Position numbers and translations under genes: made by a program. From positions 2,894,777-2,958,776 of the forward strand of contig NZ_JAFEJK010000001.1 of NCBI RefSeq assembly GCF_016888515.1: 64,000 bases of DNA, written 5' to 3'. Shown here in pieces: positions 53,983 through 62,943 of this stretch. This DNA comes from Shimia biformata. Its GTDB lineage: Bacteria > Pseudomonadota > Alphaproteobacteria > Rhodobacterales > Rhodobacteraceae. The notes below the pieces were generated by a model. That model ran no database searches. It had not been told where the DNA came from and worked only from the letters and a program-made list of their open reading frames with translations. Position 1 is the first letter of the stretch, and each line of letters begins with the position of its first letter.

Positions 53983-55413
53983 CTACAAGCCCTTGGCGCG
54001 ATAGCTGGCCGCGACCTTGGTGATCGATGCAAGGTAAGCGGCAGTGCGCAGGTCCTCGACATCCGCCCGGTCATGCCAGATATCGCGCATCGACTGGTAG
54101 GATATCCGCATCGTGTCATCCAGCCCCGAGCGCACCAATTCCAGCTCATCGGCGCCGCGCAGGTATTTCTGCTTGAACTCGGGCGACAGGGTATAGGGGA
54201 TCGCGGCCGCCTTGCTGAGTTTTTCCAACTCGTCCACCACCAACTGGTGGCGCGCCTCTTCCTGACGGCGCTGCATCCGGCCAAAGCGGATATGGCTGAG
54301 GTTCTTGACCCATTCGAAATAGGACACGGTCACACCACCGGCATTTGCATACATATCGGGAATGATCACCGTGCCCTTCTTGCGCAGGATTTCATCCGCC
54401 CCGGCGGTCACAGGGCCATTCGCGGCCTCGATGATCAGCGGGGCCTTGATGCGCTTGGCGTTGCCCATGTGGATCACCCCCTCCATCGCGGCGGGGATCA
54501 GGATATCGCATTTTTCTTCAAGACAGGCCGCCCCGTCGATCGAGTGTGTGGCATCCGGGAACCCGGTCACGCCGCCATGTTTGACGATCCAGCCGCGCAC
54601 GGCCTCGACGTCCAGCCCGTCGGCATTGTAGAGCGCGCCGTCATGTTCGATGATGCCGACAATCCGCGCGCCATCTTCCTCGCTGAGGAACTTGGCGGCG
54701 TGATAGCCCACGTTGCCCAGCCCCTGCACGATGATCCGCTTGCCATCCAGCGTTCCGGTCAGCCCTGCCTTCTCGATATCGCGGGGATCGCGGAAAAACT
54801 CGCGCAACGCATATTGCACCCCCCTGCCCGTCGCCTCGACCCGGCCCGAGATCCCGCCGGCATTCAGCGGCTTGCCGGTCACGCAGGCCTTGGCGTTGAT
54901 GTCGGTGGTGTTCATGCGGGCATACTGGTCGGCGATCCAGGCCATCTCGCGTTCGCCGGTGCCCATGTCGGGGGCGGGCACATTCTGGCTGGGATGGATC
55001 AGGTCGCGCTTGGCCAGCTCATAGGCGAAACGGCGGGTGATCAGTTCAAGTTCGTGTTCGTCATATTGCCGGGGATCGATCCGCAACCCGCCTTTCGAGC
55101 CGCCGAACGGGGCTTCGACCAGCGCGCATTTATAAGTCATGAGCGCCGCCAGCGCCTCGACCTCGTCCTGGTTGACGGACAGGGCGTAGCGGATGCCGCC
55201 CTTGACCGGCTCCATATGTTCGGAATGAACCGAGCGATATCCGGTGAAGGTCTGGATCTGCCCCCTGAGCCGCACTCCGAACCGCACCGTGTAGGTCGAG
55301 TTGCAGACCCGGATCTTTTCCTCAAGACCCGGCGGCAAGTCCATCAGGGCGACGGCCCTGTTGAACATCAGATCAACGGATTCCCTGAAACTCGGCTCGT
55401 TTACCCGACCCAT
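53983..55413 (-). CDS. gdhA: NAD(P)-dependent glutamate dehydrogenase family enzyme
   Basis: 476 residues. Glu/Leu/Phe/Val dehydrogenase fold: substrate site PVKGGIRYALSVNQDEVEALA with catalytic-lysine segment ALMTYKCALVEAPFGGSKGG, proton-donor region PAPDMGTGEREMAW, and the dinucleotide site IIVQGLGNVGYHAAKFLSEE. Interconverts glutamate and 2-oxoglutarate with ammonia, linking amino-acid breakdown with nitrogen metabolism. The ATG at 55413 has GGAGGG upstream. The frame extends 19 codons further without homology. Confidence 0.93.
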   Translation of the reverse strand: MGRVNEPSFRESVDLMFNRAVALMDLPPGLEEKIRVCNSTYTVRFGVRLRGQIQTFTGYRSVHSEHMEPVKGGIRYALSVNQDEVEALAALMTYKCALVEAPFGGSKGGLRIDPRQYDEHELELITRRFAYELAKRDLIHPSQNVPAPDMGTGEREMAWIADQYARMNTTDINAKACVTGKPLNAGGISGRVEATGRGVQYALREFFRDPRDIEKAGLTGTLDGKRIIVQGLGNVGYHAAKFLSEEDGARIVGIIEHDGALYNADGLDVEAVRGWIVKHGGVTGFPDATHSIDGAACLEEKCDILIPAAMEGVIHMGNAKRIKAPLIIEAANGPVTAGADEILRKKGTVIIPDMYANAGGVTVSYFEWVKNLSHIRFGRMQRRQEEARHQLVVDELEKLSKAAAIPYTLSPEFKQKYLRGADELELVRSGLDDTMRISYQSMRDIWHDRADVEDLRTAAYLASITKVAASYRAKGL

Positions 55414-55743
55414 GATTGCCCTCCGAAATACATTTCGCCGCGACTCGGCGTCGCAGCCCTGTGGATGCACCCTATGATGATCAGGGAGGTTTATTAAGTG
55501 CCAAATTTTTCATCAAAATTGAAACCACCCCCTTGGGTTTCGATTCCAGAACCAATACCACCCCAGCGCCCCAAATCGTTTCCAAGCCATTGAATAAAAA
55601 CGTGTTTTTTCGACAACAGCACAAGGTTTTGCACCTTTCCCGCCCCTTTTTCGCCTTATTCGCATGGCAATCATGACCAGTCGAAAAGTGCGTCCTGTCC
55701 GGTAATTCTGACCGGATTCGGCGCGGATTTAAGGGTGAGTCGC
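55414..55743. other. Divergent intergenic region between gdhA and the Tad-like genes
   Basis: 330 bases with lower GC than the flanks, including runs such as GTTTTTTCG and CCTTTTTCG. It must hold both divergent promoters. I find no strong inverted repeat or small gene with an acceptable Shine-Dalgarno. Confidence 0.5.
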
Positions 55744-57372
55744 ATGGCACATACAGCGCGAGCAAACCAGGACCAGTCGAAGCCCAAGCGCCGGGTTGGA
55801 ACCGGATGGAAGCTGGGCGCATTCGTCCGTGACCAGGACGGGGCGATCACTGGCCTGTCAGTATTCTTGTTTTTGATTCTTCTCATGATCGGCGGCATCG
55901 GCGTCGATATCATGTATTCCGAAATGGAACGCACCAAGCTGCAGCAAACGCTTGACCGCGCGGTTCTGGCGGCGGCAGACCTTGAGCAAGAGCGTGATCC
56001 AAAGCTGGTGGTTGCCGACTATTTCACCAAGGCCGGCATGGAAAAATACCTCAGCTCGGTCACCGTGACCGAGGGCATCGGCTTCCGCAACGTGACCGCC
56101 ACCGCGACCACAAGCATCGACACGATGTTCATGAAGATGCTCGGGATCGAGACGCTGACGGTTCCGGCCGCGGGCGCGGCCGAGGAAAGCATCGGCAACG
56201 TCGAACTTTCCCTGGTTCTGGACATCTCGGGGTCGATGGGCAGCAACAAGCGCCTCGCCAACCTGAAAGTGGCCGCCAAGGATTTTGTCGACACGCTGTT
56301 GCAGCACACCGAGGAAGGCAACCTGTCGATCTCGATCGTGCCCTACGCCACGCAGGTCAACGCAGGCGAACCGATCCTGTCGAAATACAATGTCTCGCAG
56401 GAACATAGTTATTCGCATTGCGTGAACTTCATTCCCGACCAGTTCAGCAAGCACGGCCTGGATCGCGCCGAGCCGCTTGAACGCACCATGCATTTCGACC
56501 CGTTCACCTATTCGGAAGCCCCGATTGATCTGCCGGTCTGCCCGACCCGTGCCGGGTCGCAGATCCTGCCGCTGACCGATGACCGCGCCGAGCTTCACGC
56601 CTATATCGACAGCATGACCCACGGCGGCAACACGTCGATCGACCTTGGGATGAAATGGGGGGCGTCGCTGCTTGACCCGTCGATGCAAAGCGTTGTCACT
56701 GAGTTGATCGACGAAGGGGAAGTTGAATCGAAATTCGCCGGACGCCCGTCCAGCTATGACGATTTTATGGTCCTGAAGGTTGTGGTGATCATGTCGGACG
56801 GGCAACATACCGATCAGTATTTCCTCAACCCGTCGATGCGCGATACCTTGTCGCCGGTTTGGTACAACGCCAAGGAAGACAAGTATTCGGTTTACCACTC
56901 CAAGGGAAAATACAACTACTTCTGGCCGCATACGGGCACTTGGCATGACTACCCCTATGGCAATGGCGAAAACAGTGTCTGTCTTACGAACGACAACTGC
57001 GCCATACATGAGAACGAGGACGAAGCCGTTCAGTTGATGAACAAGGACCTGACCGCACAGGCCTCATTGAAATGGATCGCATCAGAACTGTTCTACTTCA
57101 GCAACAGCGCCTATGCGGACTGGTTCACCTCGGCCTTCTCGAAAAAGAACGCTTCGGCCAAGGACAATCAGCTGAAGAACATCTGCAGCATCACCAAGGA
57201 TCAGGGTGTGATCGTTTTTGCCATCGGCTTCGAGGCGCCGCGGCAGGGTCGTCGCGTTCTGGAAAACTGCGCAAGCTCCGACTCGCATTACTTTGACGCC
57301 AAGGGGCTTGAAATCAGCGACGCGTTTGAAACCATCGCCGTCGCCATCCGTCAGCTGAGGTTGACCCAATGA
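55744..57372 (+). CDS. TadG-type pilus-assembly protein with von Willebrand A domain
   Basis: 542 residues. Begins with a basic stretch and a single hydrophobic segment at 38-55 (GLSVFLFLILLMIGGIGVDI), as in TadE/TadG pseudopilin-like proteins. The rest is periplasmic: a VWA domain with MIDAS DISGSMGS at 160-167 and later VVIMSDGQHTDQY and FAIGFEAP. A long insertion with cysteines (SHCVNF, LPVCPT, VCLTNDNC) interrupts the VWA fold. Overlaps the next gene by four bases. A GTG 9 bases upstream is possible. Role in Tad pilus or adhesion inferred. Confidence 0.82.
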   Translation: MAHTARANQDQSKPKRRVGTGWKLGAFVRDQDGAITGLSVFLFLILLMIGGIGVDIMYSEMERTKLQQTLDRAVLAAADLEQERDPKLVVADYFTKAGMEKYLSSVTVTEGIGFRNVTATATTSIDTMFMKMLGIETLTVPAAGAAEESIGNVELSLVLDISGSMGSNKRLANLKVAAKDFVDTLLQHTEEGNLSISIVPYATQVNAGEPILSKYNVSQEHSYSHCVNFIPDQFSKHGLDRAEPLERTMHFDPFTYSEAPIDLPVCPTRAGSQILPLTDDRAELHAYIDSMTHGGNTSIDLGMKWGASLLDPSMQSVVTELIDEGEVESKFAGRPSSYDDFMVLKVVVIMSDGQHTDQYFLNPSMRDTLSPVWYNAKEDKYSVYHSKGKYNYFWPHTGTWHDYPYGNGENSVCLTNDNCAIHENEDEAVQLMNKDLTAQASLKWIASELFYFSNSAYADWFTSAFSKKNASAKDNQLKNICSITKDQGVIVFAIGFEAPRQGRRVLENCASSDSHYFDAKGLEISDAFETIAVAIRQLRLTQ

Positions 57373-57905
57373 TGCACCGCATTGCAAAACACCTGGCCCG
57401 TTTCGGCCGCAAGGAAGACGGACACGCCACGATCGAATTCGCGATCATGTTCCCCTTCTTCTTTGTCTTCATCCTGTCATCGGTCGAAATCGGGCTGATT
57501 ACGCTGAAATACGCCTTCCTCGAACGCGGGCTTGATATCGCGGTCCGCGAGGTGCGCCTGTCCACAGGTGACGCCCCGGATCACGTGGAACTCAAGAACC
57601 TGATCTGTGACGAAGCCACGTTCATCGACAATTGCGCCGAGAACCTGTCGCTTGAGATGGTTCAGGTCGACCCGCGCAACTGGGTTCCGATTTCCGATCA
57701 GGCCACCTGCACCGACCGCGCCGAAGAGGTGCAGCCGGTCACGACCTTCACGCCTGGTCAGGCCAACCAGCTGATGATCCTGCGTGTCTGCGCCAAAGTC
57801 CCCGCGCTCTATCCGACCATGGGGTTCGGCAAAGAGATTGCCAAGGACACCTCGGGGGACATCGCCCTGGTGTCAGTTTCCGCCTTCGTTCAGGAGCCGA
57901 GTTAA
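57369..57905 (+). CDS. TadE-like pseudopilin
   Basis: 178 residues. GRKEDGHATIEFAIMFPFFFVFILSSVEIGLITLKYAFLERGLD contains the TadE hallmark of a positively charged N-terminus, a glutamate at position +5 of the helix (TIEFA) and one transmembrane segment. A periplasmic domain with four cysteines follows (NLICDEATFIDNCAEN, ATCTDR, LRVCAK). Coupled to the VWA gene by ATGA and followed by a second TadE-like gene four bases later. No tad ATPase or secretin genes are in the window. Confidence 0.82.
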   Translation: MMHRIAKHLARFGRKEDGHATIEFAIMFPFFFVFILSSVEIGLITLKYAFLERGLDIAVREVRLSTGDAPDHVELKNLICDEATFIDNCAENLSLEMVQVDPRNWVPISDQATCTDRAEEVQPVTTFTPGQANQLMILRVCAKVPALYPTMGFGKEIAKDTSGDIALVSVSAFVQEPS

Positions 57906-57908
57906 GCC

Positions 57909-58472
57909 ATGTGGAAGCTTCGCCTGAAATTTTTCCTCCAGGATTTCCGCGACGAGACACGCGCCAGTGTCGCTGTCGAGGCCGCCTTGATCATGCCCCT
58001 GCTTCTGTGGGCCTACGTTGCCGTGGTCATCTTCTTTGACGGGTTCCGTACCAGGTCGGTTTCGGAAAAGGCCGCCTTCACGATCAGCGACATGATCAGC
58101 CGCGAAACCGAGGCGATCACGCCCGCCTACATGAACGGCATGCATTCGCTGTTTGATATGCTGGCGCGCTCGGACGGCCCCACCGCCATCCGTGTCAGCG
58201 TCATCAGCTACAGTGGCAAGCGTGACCAGTATGTCCTGCAATGGTCGGAAACCCGTGGGGCGATGGAGGCGTTGAAATCCGCCGATATCGAAACCATCGC
58301 TGCCAACCTGCCGGTCATGACCTCGGGTGAACATCTGATCCTTGTTGAAACGCACAGCGAATTCGACCCGCCGCTGAATGTCGGGCTGAATGACCTGGAC
58401 ATCAACACATTCGTCTTCACCCGCCCGCGTTTTGCATCGCAGGTGGTCTGGGAGCGGACGGACCTGCTCTAG
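57909..58472 (+). CDS. TadE-like pseudopilin, second copy
   Basis: 187 residues. The N-terminus FLQDFRDETRASVAVEAALIMPLLLWAYVAVVIFFDGF again has the Glu-containing single helix of TadE/TadG proteins (VAVEAALIMPLLLW). The periplasmic part has no cysteines, unlike the preceding copy. Four bases separate it from that gene, so the three genes form one operon that ends at the convergent 58475 gene. Expected at the inner membrane as a minor pilin; function inferred. Confidence 0.8.
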   Translation: MWKLRLKFFLQDFRDETRASVAVEAALIMPLLLWAYVAVVIFFDGFRTRSVSEKAAFTISDMISRETEAITPAYMNGMHSLFDMLARSDGPTAIRVSVISYSGKRDQYVLQWSETRGAMEALKSADIETIAANLPVMTSGEHLILVETHSEFDPPLNVGLNDLDINTFVFTRPRFASQVVWERTDLL

Positions 58473-58474
58473 GA

Positions 58475-58954
58475 TCAGCGCTCGCCGTCGCGCTGGACGA
58501 TCATCGCTTCCAGGATTTGTGCCATCGCCTTGGTCTGGTGTCCCGGCGTGACGCCGCCGATACCGACCTTGCGCCCGAGACACCACCAAAGGCCGGGCAG
58601 CCAGCGGCGTGACCGCTTGTCCTTCAGATGCACCATGAAACCGTTTGAGGGTTTCATTGCAAACACGCCGCGCTCAACCCGGACGATCTGATCGAAAGGT
58701 GCGATCACCTCGCCGCTATTGTCGCGCAGCCCCTCGGCGGTCAGCTCGACCACGCGTTCGGTGGCGCGGCGGGTCTTTTCCGCCAGCCACAACGCCGCTG
58801 CCCCAACGACCAGCAGAAAGACCATGAAGGCGGGTGCCGGGGGTTGCGAAAAGGCGACATAGATCAGGATCCCCCCCAGAAGATAGAGCATCAGAACCCC
58901 CATCCACCGGCGGGGGGCGGAAGCCTGCACAATTGCCAGCACGTCCTTGGTCAT
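58475..58954 (-). CDS. Two-helix membrane protein with PH-like C-terminal domain, unknown function
   Basis: 159 residues. AAGGAG lies at good spacing before the ATG at 58954. The longer frame is not used. Two hydrophobic helices at about 20-60 (WMGVLMLYLLGGILIYVAF, then FMVFLLVVGAAALWLAE) are followed by a soluble part (ELTAEGLRDNSGEVIAPFDQIVRVERG, then GFMVHLKDKRSRRWLPGLWW) reminiscent of small PH-like domains in bacterial membrane proteins. No recognised name. Convergent with the TadE operon, with stops two bases apart. Confidence 0.68.
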   Translation of the reverse strand: MTKDVLAIVQASAPRRWMGVLMLYLLGGILIYVAFSQPPAPAFMVFLLVVGAAALWLAEKTRRATERVVELTAEGLRDNSGEVIAPFDQIVRVERGVFAMKPSNGFMVHLKDKRSRRWLPGLWWCLGRKVGIGGVTPGHQTKAMAQILEAMIVQRDGER

Positions 58955-59126
58955 GTCGCTCTCCTTCACGTTTGTTGACGCCATAGCGCCAACCGGGGCG
59001 CGCCTCAAGCCACTGTCGCGATTGACGGGCGACGCAAGGGCAACCATCGCGCCCCTTGCCCTTTGCCACGGCCGCCGCGCATGATCGCCACCAAGACGTC
59101 GCACAAGGGCGAAGAACCGGAGAACC

Positions 59127-60272
59127 ATGACCGATATCCTGACAGCCTGCCTGTTCCTGATCATTCCGGCCGGCATCCTGTGGCTTTGCGCCCATGTCGC
59201 TGCGGCGCGCGCGATCGGCGCCATCGTGTTGTGCTATGTCGTAGGTATCGTGATCGGCCTGTCCGGGATGATCCCGGAAAGCGCCGACGCCATGCGCAAC
59301 GCGGTGATGGAGGCCAGCCTTGGCCTTGCCCTGCCGCTTTTGCTGTTTTCGGTCGACGTAAAGGCGTGGCGCGATGTGGCGAGGCGGGCAATGCTGTCGA
59401 TGGGGCTGGCGGTGATCGCCGTGACCGCCATCGCCTCGGCCTTGTTCGTGATCTATGCGCGCGCTGGCGCGGAGGCACCCGAGCAGCTCTCGGCCATGGC
59501 GGTCGGCATGTATACCGGCGGCATCGCCAATCTGGGCGCAATCAAGCTGGCGCTGGACATTCCCGATACGCGGTACCTTGTCTTTGCCACGGTCGATACG
59601 GCGATCGGGGCAGTCTACCTGCTGTTTGTGCTGTCGCTGGCGCCGCGCCTGTTTGCCCGGTTCCTGCCGCGTTTTCCCGATGCGGCGCGGGTGGCGGACG
59701 AGGGCGCACTTCTGACCGAGACCTATCGCGACCTGCTGGGGCGGACCGGGCTGCGGGCAAGCGTGGTGGCGATCCTTGCCGCCGCGATCTGTGTCGGGCT
59801 GGCAGTAACGCTGGCCCCTGCCCTGCCCTTTGGCAACCCGGCGATCCTGACCATTGTCCTGCTGACGACGCTGGGCATCGCCGCGTCCTTCCTGCGCCCG
59901 TTGCGCGAAAACCGCGCCGCGCCGAAACTGGGGCTCTACCTGATCTATGTCTTTTCGGTCTGCGTCGCGGCGGGACTGGATGTGACCACGCTAGCCGACC
60001 TCGATCTGTCGATCCTTGTCTTTGTCGCCGTGGCGACCTTTGGCAGCCTCGCACTGCACGCCCTGTTCTGCCGCCTGTTCCGCGTCGACGTGGACACGTT
60101 CCTGATCACCTCTGTCGCGGCGCTGATGTCACCTGCCTTTGTGCCGATGGTGGTGAAAACCCTGAAGAACCCCGCCGTGATGATGTCCGGCATGGCGACC
60201 GGCATCCTGGGTTTTGCGATCGGCAACTATCTTGGCATCGCCGTCGCCTTGTTACTGGCTGCCGGAGGATAA
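59127..60272 (+). CDS. DUF819-family integral membrane protein
   Basis: 381 residues with about ten hydrophobic helices. GYNP-like conserved residues are replaced here by SAMAVGMYTGGIANLGAIK in the first half and ALMSPAFVPMVVKTLKN near the end, both typical of DUF819 (YjcL-like) transporters of unknown substrate. The ATG at 59127 sits after GGAGAACC. Four bases downstream of its stop begins a sphingosine-phosphate-lyase-like enzyme, with the Shine-Dalgarno in the end of this gene, so the two are translationally linked. Confidence 0.85.
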   Translation: MTDILTACLFLIIPAGILWLCAHVAAARAIGAIVLCYVVGIVIGLSGMIPESADAMRNAVMEASLGLALPLLLFSVDVKAWRDVARRAMLSMGLAVIAVTAIASALFVIYARAGAEAPEQLSAMAVGMYTGGIANLGAIKLALDIPDTRYLVFATVDTAIGAVYLLFVLSLAPRLFARFLPRFPDAARVADEGALLTETYRDLLGRTGLRASVVAILAAAICVGLAVTLAPALPFGNPAILTIVLLTTLGIAASFLRPLRENRAAPKLGLYLIYVFSVCVAAGLDVTTLADLDLSILVFVAVATFGSLALHALFCRLFRVDVDTFLITSVAALMSPAFVPMVVKTLKNPAVMMSGMATGILGFAIGNYLGIAVALLLAAGG

Positions 60273-60276
60273 CCCG

Positions 60277-61698
60277 ATGGATCATCTGCAACTGCCCGCA
60301 CAGGGGCGCAACCCCGACGAGGTGCTGACTGACCTGTCCCGCTTTCGGGCCAAGGATCCCGATTACAAGGCCGGAAAACTGTGGAGCCTGGTCTATCACC
60401 TTGACGAGGAACACGATGACTTTCTTGCCGACGCCTATCGTCAGTATTCGTCGGCCAATGGCCTGAACCCCGCGGCCTTCCAAAGCCTGAAACAGATGGA
60501 AAGCCAGGTGATCTCGGTCATGGCGGGATTGCTCAATGGTGGGCCGGACACCTGCGGGGTGATGACGGCGGGCGGTACCGAAAGCTGTCTGATGGCGGTG
60601 AAATGCTATCGCGACATGGCCGCCAAGACCCGTCGCGTCAGCCGGCCCAACATGGTCCTGCCCGCAACCGCGCATGTGGCCTGGTTCAAGGCGGCGGAGT
60701 ATTTCAAGGTCAAGATCCGGTTGTTGCCAGTGGGCAAGGACCTGGCCACCGATATCTCGAAACTGGCGCGCAAGATCGATGGCAACACGGTGATGGTGCT
60801 GGGATCAGCCCCGGAATATCCGCATGGCACCATCGACCCCATTGCAGAAATGGGCCGGATCGCCGCCGAAAAGGGCGTTCCAATGCACGTGGACGCCTGC
60901 GTCGGGGCCTTCATCCTGCCGTTTATGGAAAAGAACGGGCATGACCTGCCGGAGTGGGATTTCCGGGTGCCGGGGGTGACGTCGATCTCGGGCGACATCC
61001 ACAAATATGGCTATGCCGCCAAGGGCGCGTCGGCGATCCTGTATCGTGACCTGGACACACTGAAACACCAGATGTTCGTTTATCAGGACTGGCCCGGCGG
61101 GGTTTTTGCCAGCCCCGCCATGCTGGGCACCCGACCCGGCGGCGCCTATGCCGCGGCCTGGGCGACCCTGCAGAAGTTTGGCGAGGACGGCTATTGCGAC
61201 CTGGCCCGCCGCACCATCGCCGCCGTTGACGCGATCAAAGAAGGGATCGACGGGATCGACGGGCTGAAAATCCTCGGGGCGCCGCAGGGGCCGCTTCTGG
61301 CCTATGGCGCTTCCGACAAGGCCCTGTCGATCTTTGCCGTCGCCGACCAACTGGCCGCCAAAGGATGGAGCGTCAACCGTGTCCAGAACCCCGATGGCAT
61401 TCACGCCATGGTGACCGCCCGGCATCTTGAGGTGGTCGAAACCTATCTGTCGGACCTCAAAGCGGCGGTGGCGACGGTCCGTGCCAACCCCGACCTTGCC
61501 AGGACAGGCAGCGCCGCGACCTATGGCATGATGGCGCATGTGCCGATGCGCGGCATGGTCAAAGCCAAGGTGCTGGACACGTTTGCCGCCATGTATCGGG
61601 CCGGTGGTGGCGCGCTTGAGCTGGAAGAATCCGGCAAGCCCGGCCTGGCCGAGCGGCTGATGGGCAGATACGTCGCATGGAAGGCGCGGAGGGGTTGA
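60277..61698 (+). CDS. PLP-dependent lyase/decarboxylase, sphingosine-1-phosphate-lyase-like
   Basis: 473 residues of the group II decarboxylase fold. GGTES at 99-103 binds phosphate, HVDACVG at 204-210 gives the PLP Asp, and K243 in SGDIHKYGYAAKG is the Schiff-base lysine. The motif GDIHKYGYAAKG is the sphinganine-phosphate lyase variant of the fold. No sphingolipid genes are in the window, so the substrate may be another phospho-amino-alcohol. The ATG at 60277 has GGAGG. Coupled to the DUF819 gene upstream, perhaps its transporter. Confidence 0.85.
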   Translation: MDHLQLPAQGRNPDEVLTDLSRFRAKDPDYKAGKLWSLVYHLDEEHDDFLADAYRQYSSANGLNPAAFQSLKQMESQVISVMAGLLNGGPDTCGVMTAGGTESCLMAVKCYRDMAAKTRRVSRPNMVLPATAHVAWFKAAEYFKVKIRLLPVGKDLATDISKLARKIDGNTVMVLGSAPEYPHGTIDPIAEMGRIAAEKGVPMHVDACVGAFILPFMEKNGHDLPEWDFRVPGVTSISGDIHKYGYAAKGASAILYRDLDTLKHQMFVYQDWPGGVFASPAMLGTRPGGAYAAAWATLQKFGEDGYCDLARRTIAAVDAIKEGIDGIDGLKILGAPQGPLLAYGASDKALSIFAVADQLAAKGWSVNRVQNPDGIHAMVTARHLEVVETYLSDLKAAVATVRANPDLARTGSAATYGMMAHVPMRGMVKAKVLDTFAAMYRAGGGALELEESGKPGLAERLMGRYVAWKARRG

Positions 61699-61717
61699 GC
61701 CCCGCGCCCAGCCGGGA

Positions 61718-62755
61718 TCAATAGGGCATCGGGTGCGCCTTGTGCGCGGCGTTGATCTCGGCCATGACCTCATCCGACAACCGCAGGTCCGCGCCCTTCA
61801 GGATGCGGGTCAGCTGGTCGGTCGTGGTGGCGCCGAAGATCGAGGAACAGGTGAACGGGCGCTGCACGGTAAAGGCCAGCGCCATATGCACCGGGTCCAG
61901 CCCGTGACGGTCCGCGATATCAAGATAAGCGTCAACCGCGTCGAACACGCGGTCGGATTTGCGACCACCCAAATTGCCGACAAAGGTCATCCGCGAGCCT
62001 TCGGGCACTGCGCCGCCCTGGTACTTGCCGGTCAGAAGGCCCGCCGCCAACGGCGAAAACGCCAGAAGGCCGACATCTTCGTTCACGCACAACTCGGCCA
62101 GGTCGGTGTCGAACAGGCGGCACAGAAGCGAATATTCGTTCTGGATCGAGGCTACGCGCGGGCCACCCTTTTCCGCCGCAATCCGCAGCCATTGCGCCGT
62201 GCCCCAAGCGCTTTCATTCGAGAGGCCAAAGGCACGGATGCGGCCCTTGTCGACCTCGCGCTGCAGCGCGTCCAGCACCTCTTCCATATGGGCCATCGTG
62301 TCGGCGTAATCCTGTTTCGACGGATCATAGGTCCAGTTCTGACGGAACATGTAGGACCCGCGATTGGGCCAGTGCAGCTGATAGAGGTCGATCACATCGG
62401 TCTGCAACCGGCGCAGTGATCCCTCGATCGCCACCGGCACCGAAGCGGCGGAAATGCCGACCCCGTCACGGATGTGCTTCGGACCCGCGCCGGCATGTTT
62501 CGTCGCCAGAACCACATCGCCGCGCCGCCCGGTCCTGGCAAACCAGGTGCCGATGATTTCCTCGGTGCGTCCCTGCGTCTCGGCGCTGACCGGGTTCACC
62601 GGGTACATCTCGGCGGCATCGAGGAAGTTGATCCCGGCATCGAGTGCCATGTCGATCTGGGTGTGGGCGTCCGCTTCCGCAGTCTGGGTGCCATAGGTCA
62701 TGGTGCCAAGGCAAAGCTCCGAGACCTCGATGCCGGTGCGTCCAAGGGGGTTCAT
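61718..62755 (-). CDS. Aldo/keto reductase
   Basis: 345 residues. The catalytic tetrad is visible: Asp in NFLDAAEMYP, Tyr in the same segment, Lys in VVLATKHAG and His in YQLHWPN. NADPH contacts are seen in FSPLAAGLLTGKY and the C-terminal SIFGATTTDQL. Similar to Tas/YajO-type reductases. ATGs at 62755 and 62761 are adjacent, and I chose the second (MNPLGRTGIEVSELCLG). Converges on the PLP lyase gene. Substrate unknown. Confidence 0.88.
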   Translation of the reverse strand: MNPLGRTGIEVSELCLGTMTYGTQTAEADAHTQIDMALDAGINFLDAAEMYPVNPVSAETQGRTEEIIGTWFARTGRRGDVVLATKHAGAGPKHIRDGVGISAASVPVAIEGSLRRLQTDVIDLYQLHWPNRGSYMFRQNWTYDPSKQDYADTMAHMEEVLDALQREVDKGRIRAFGLSNESAWGTAQWLRIAAEKGGPRVASIQNEYSLLCRLFDTDLAELCVNEDVGLLAFSPLAAGLLTGKYQGGAVPEGSRMTFVGNLGGRKSDRVFDAVDAYLDIADRHGLDPVHMALAFTVQRPFTCSSIFGATTTDQLTRILKGADLRLSDEVMAEINAAHKAHPMPY

Positions 62756-62912
62756 CTTCATCCGTCTGATCCTGCTGTTTGCGCTATCGGCGGCAAGGTA
62801 GCGGCTGCGGGACCGGGTGCAAGGGGTTTCCCCCCTCTTGGCCTGCCCGTTACTTTCCAGAGCCAAGTCACCCCGAAGGTATTTTTTGGCAAGAGGACAG
62901 CAGGGGCTTTCA

Positions 62913-62927
62913 GAACAAAAAGGGAAC
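62913..62927 (+). promoter_or_regulatory. LexA (SOS) box of the imuA-like gene
   Basis: GAAC-AAAAAGG-GAAC, the exact reverse complement of the alphaproteobacterial LexA consensus GTTC-N7-GTTC, ending 16 bases before the imuA-like ATG. Confidence 0.88.
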
Positions 62928-62943
62928 ATGTAACAATGGACCC

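Noticed and set aside
55416-55676. Small genes in the gdhA/Tad intergenic region
   Set aside because: Short frames without a Shine-Dalgarno or protein-like composition.
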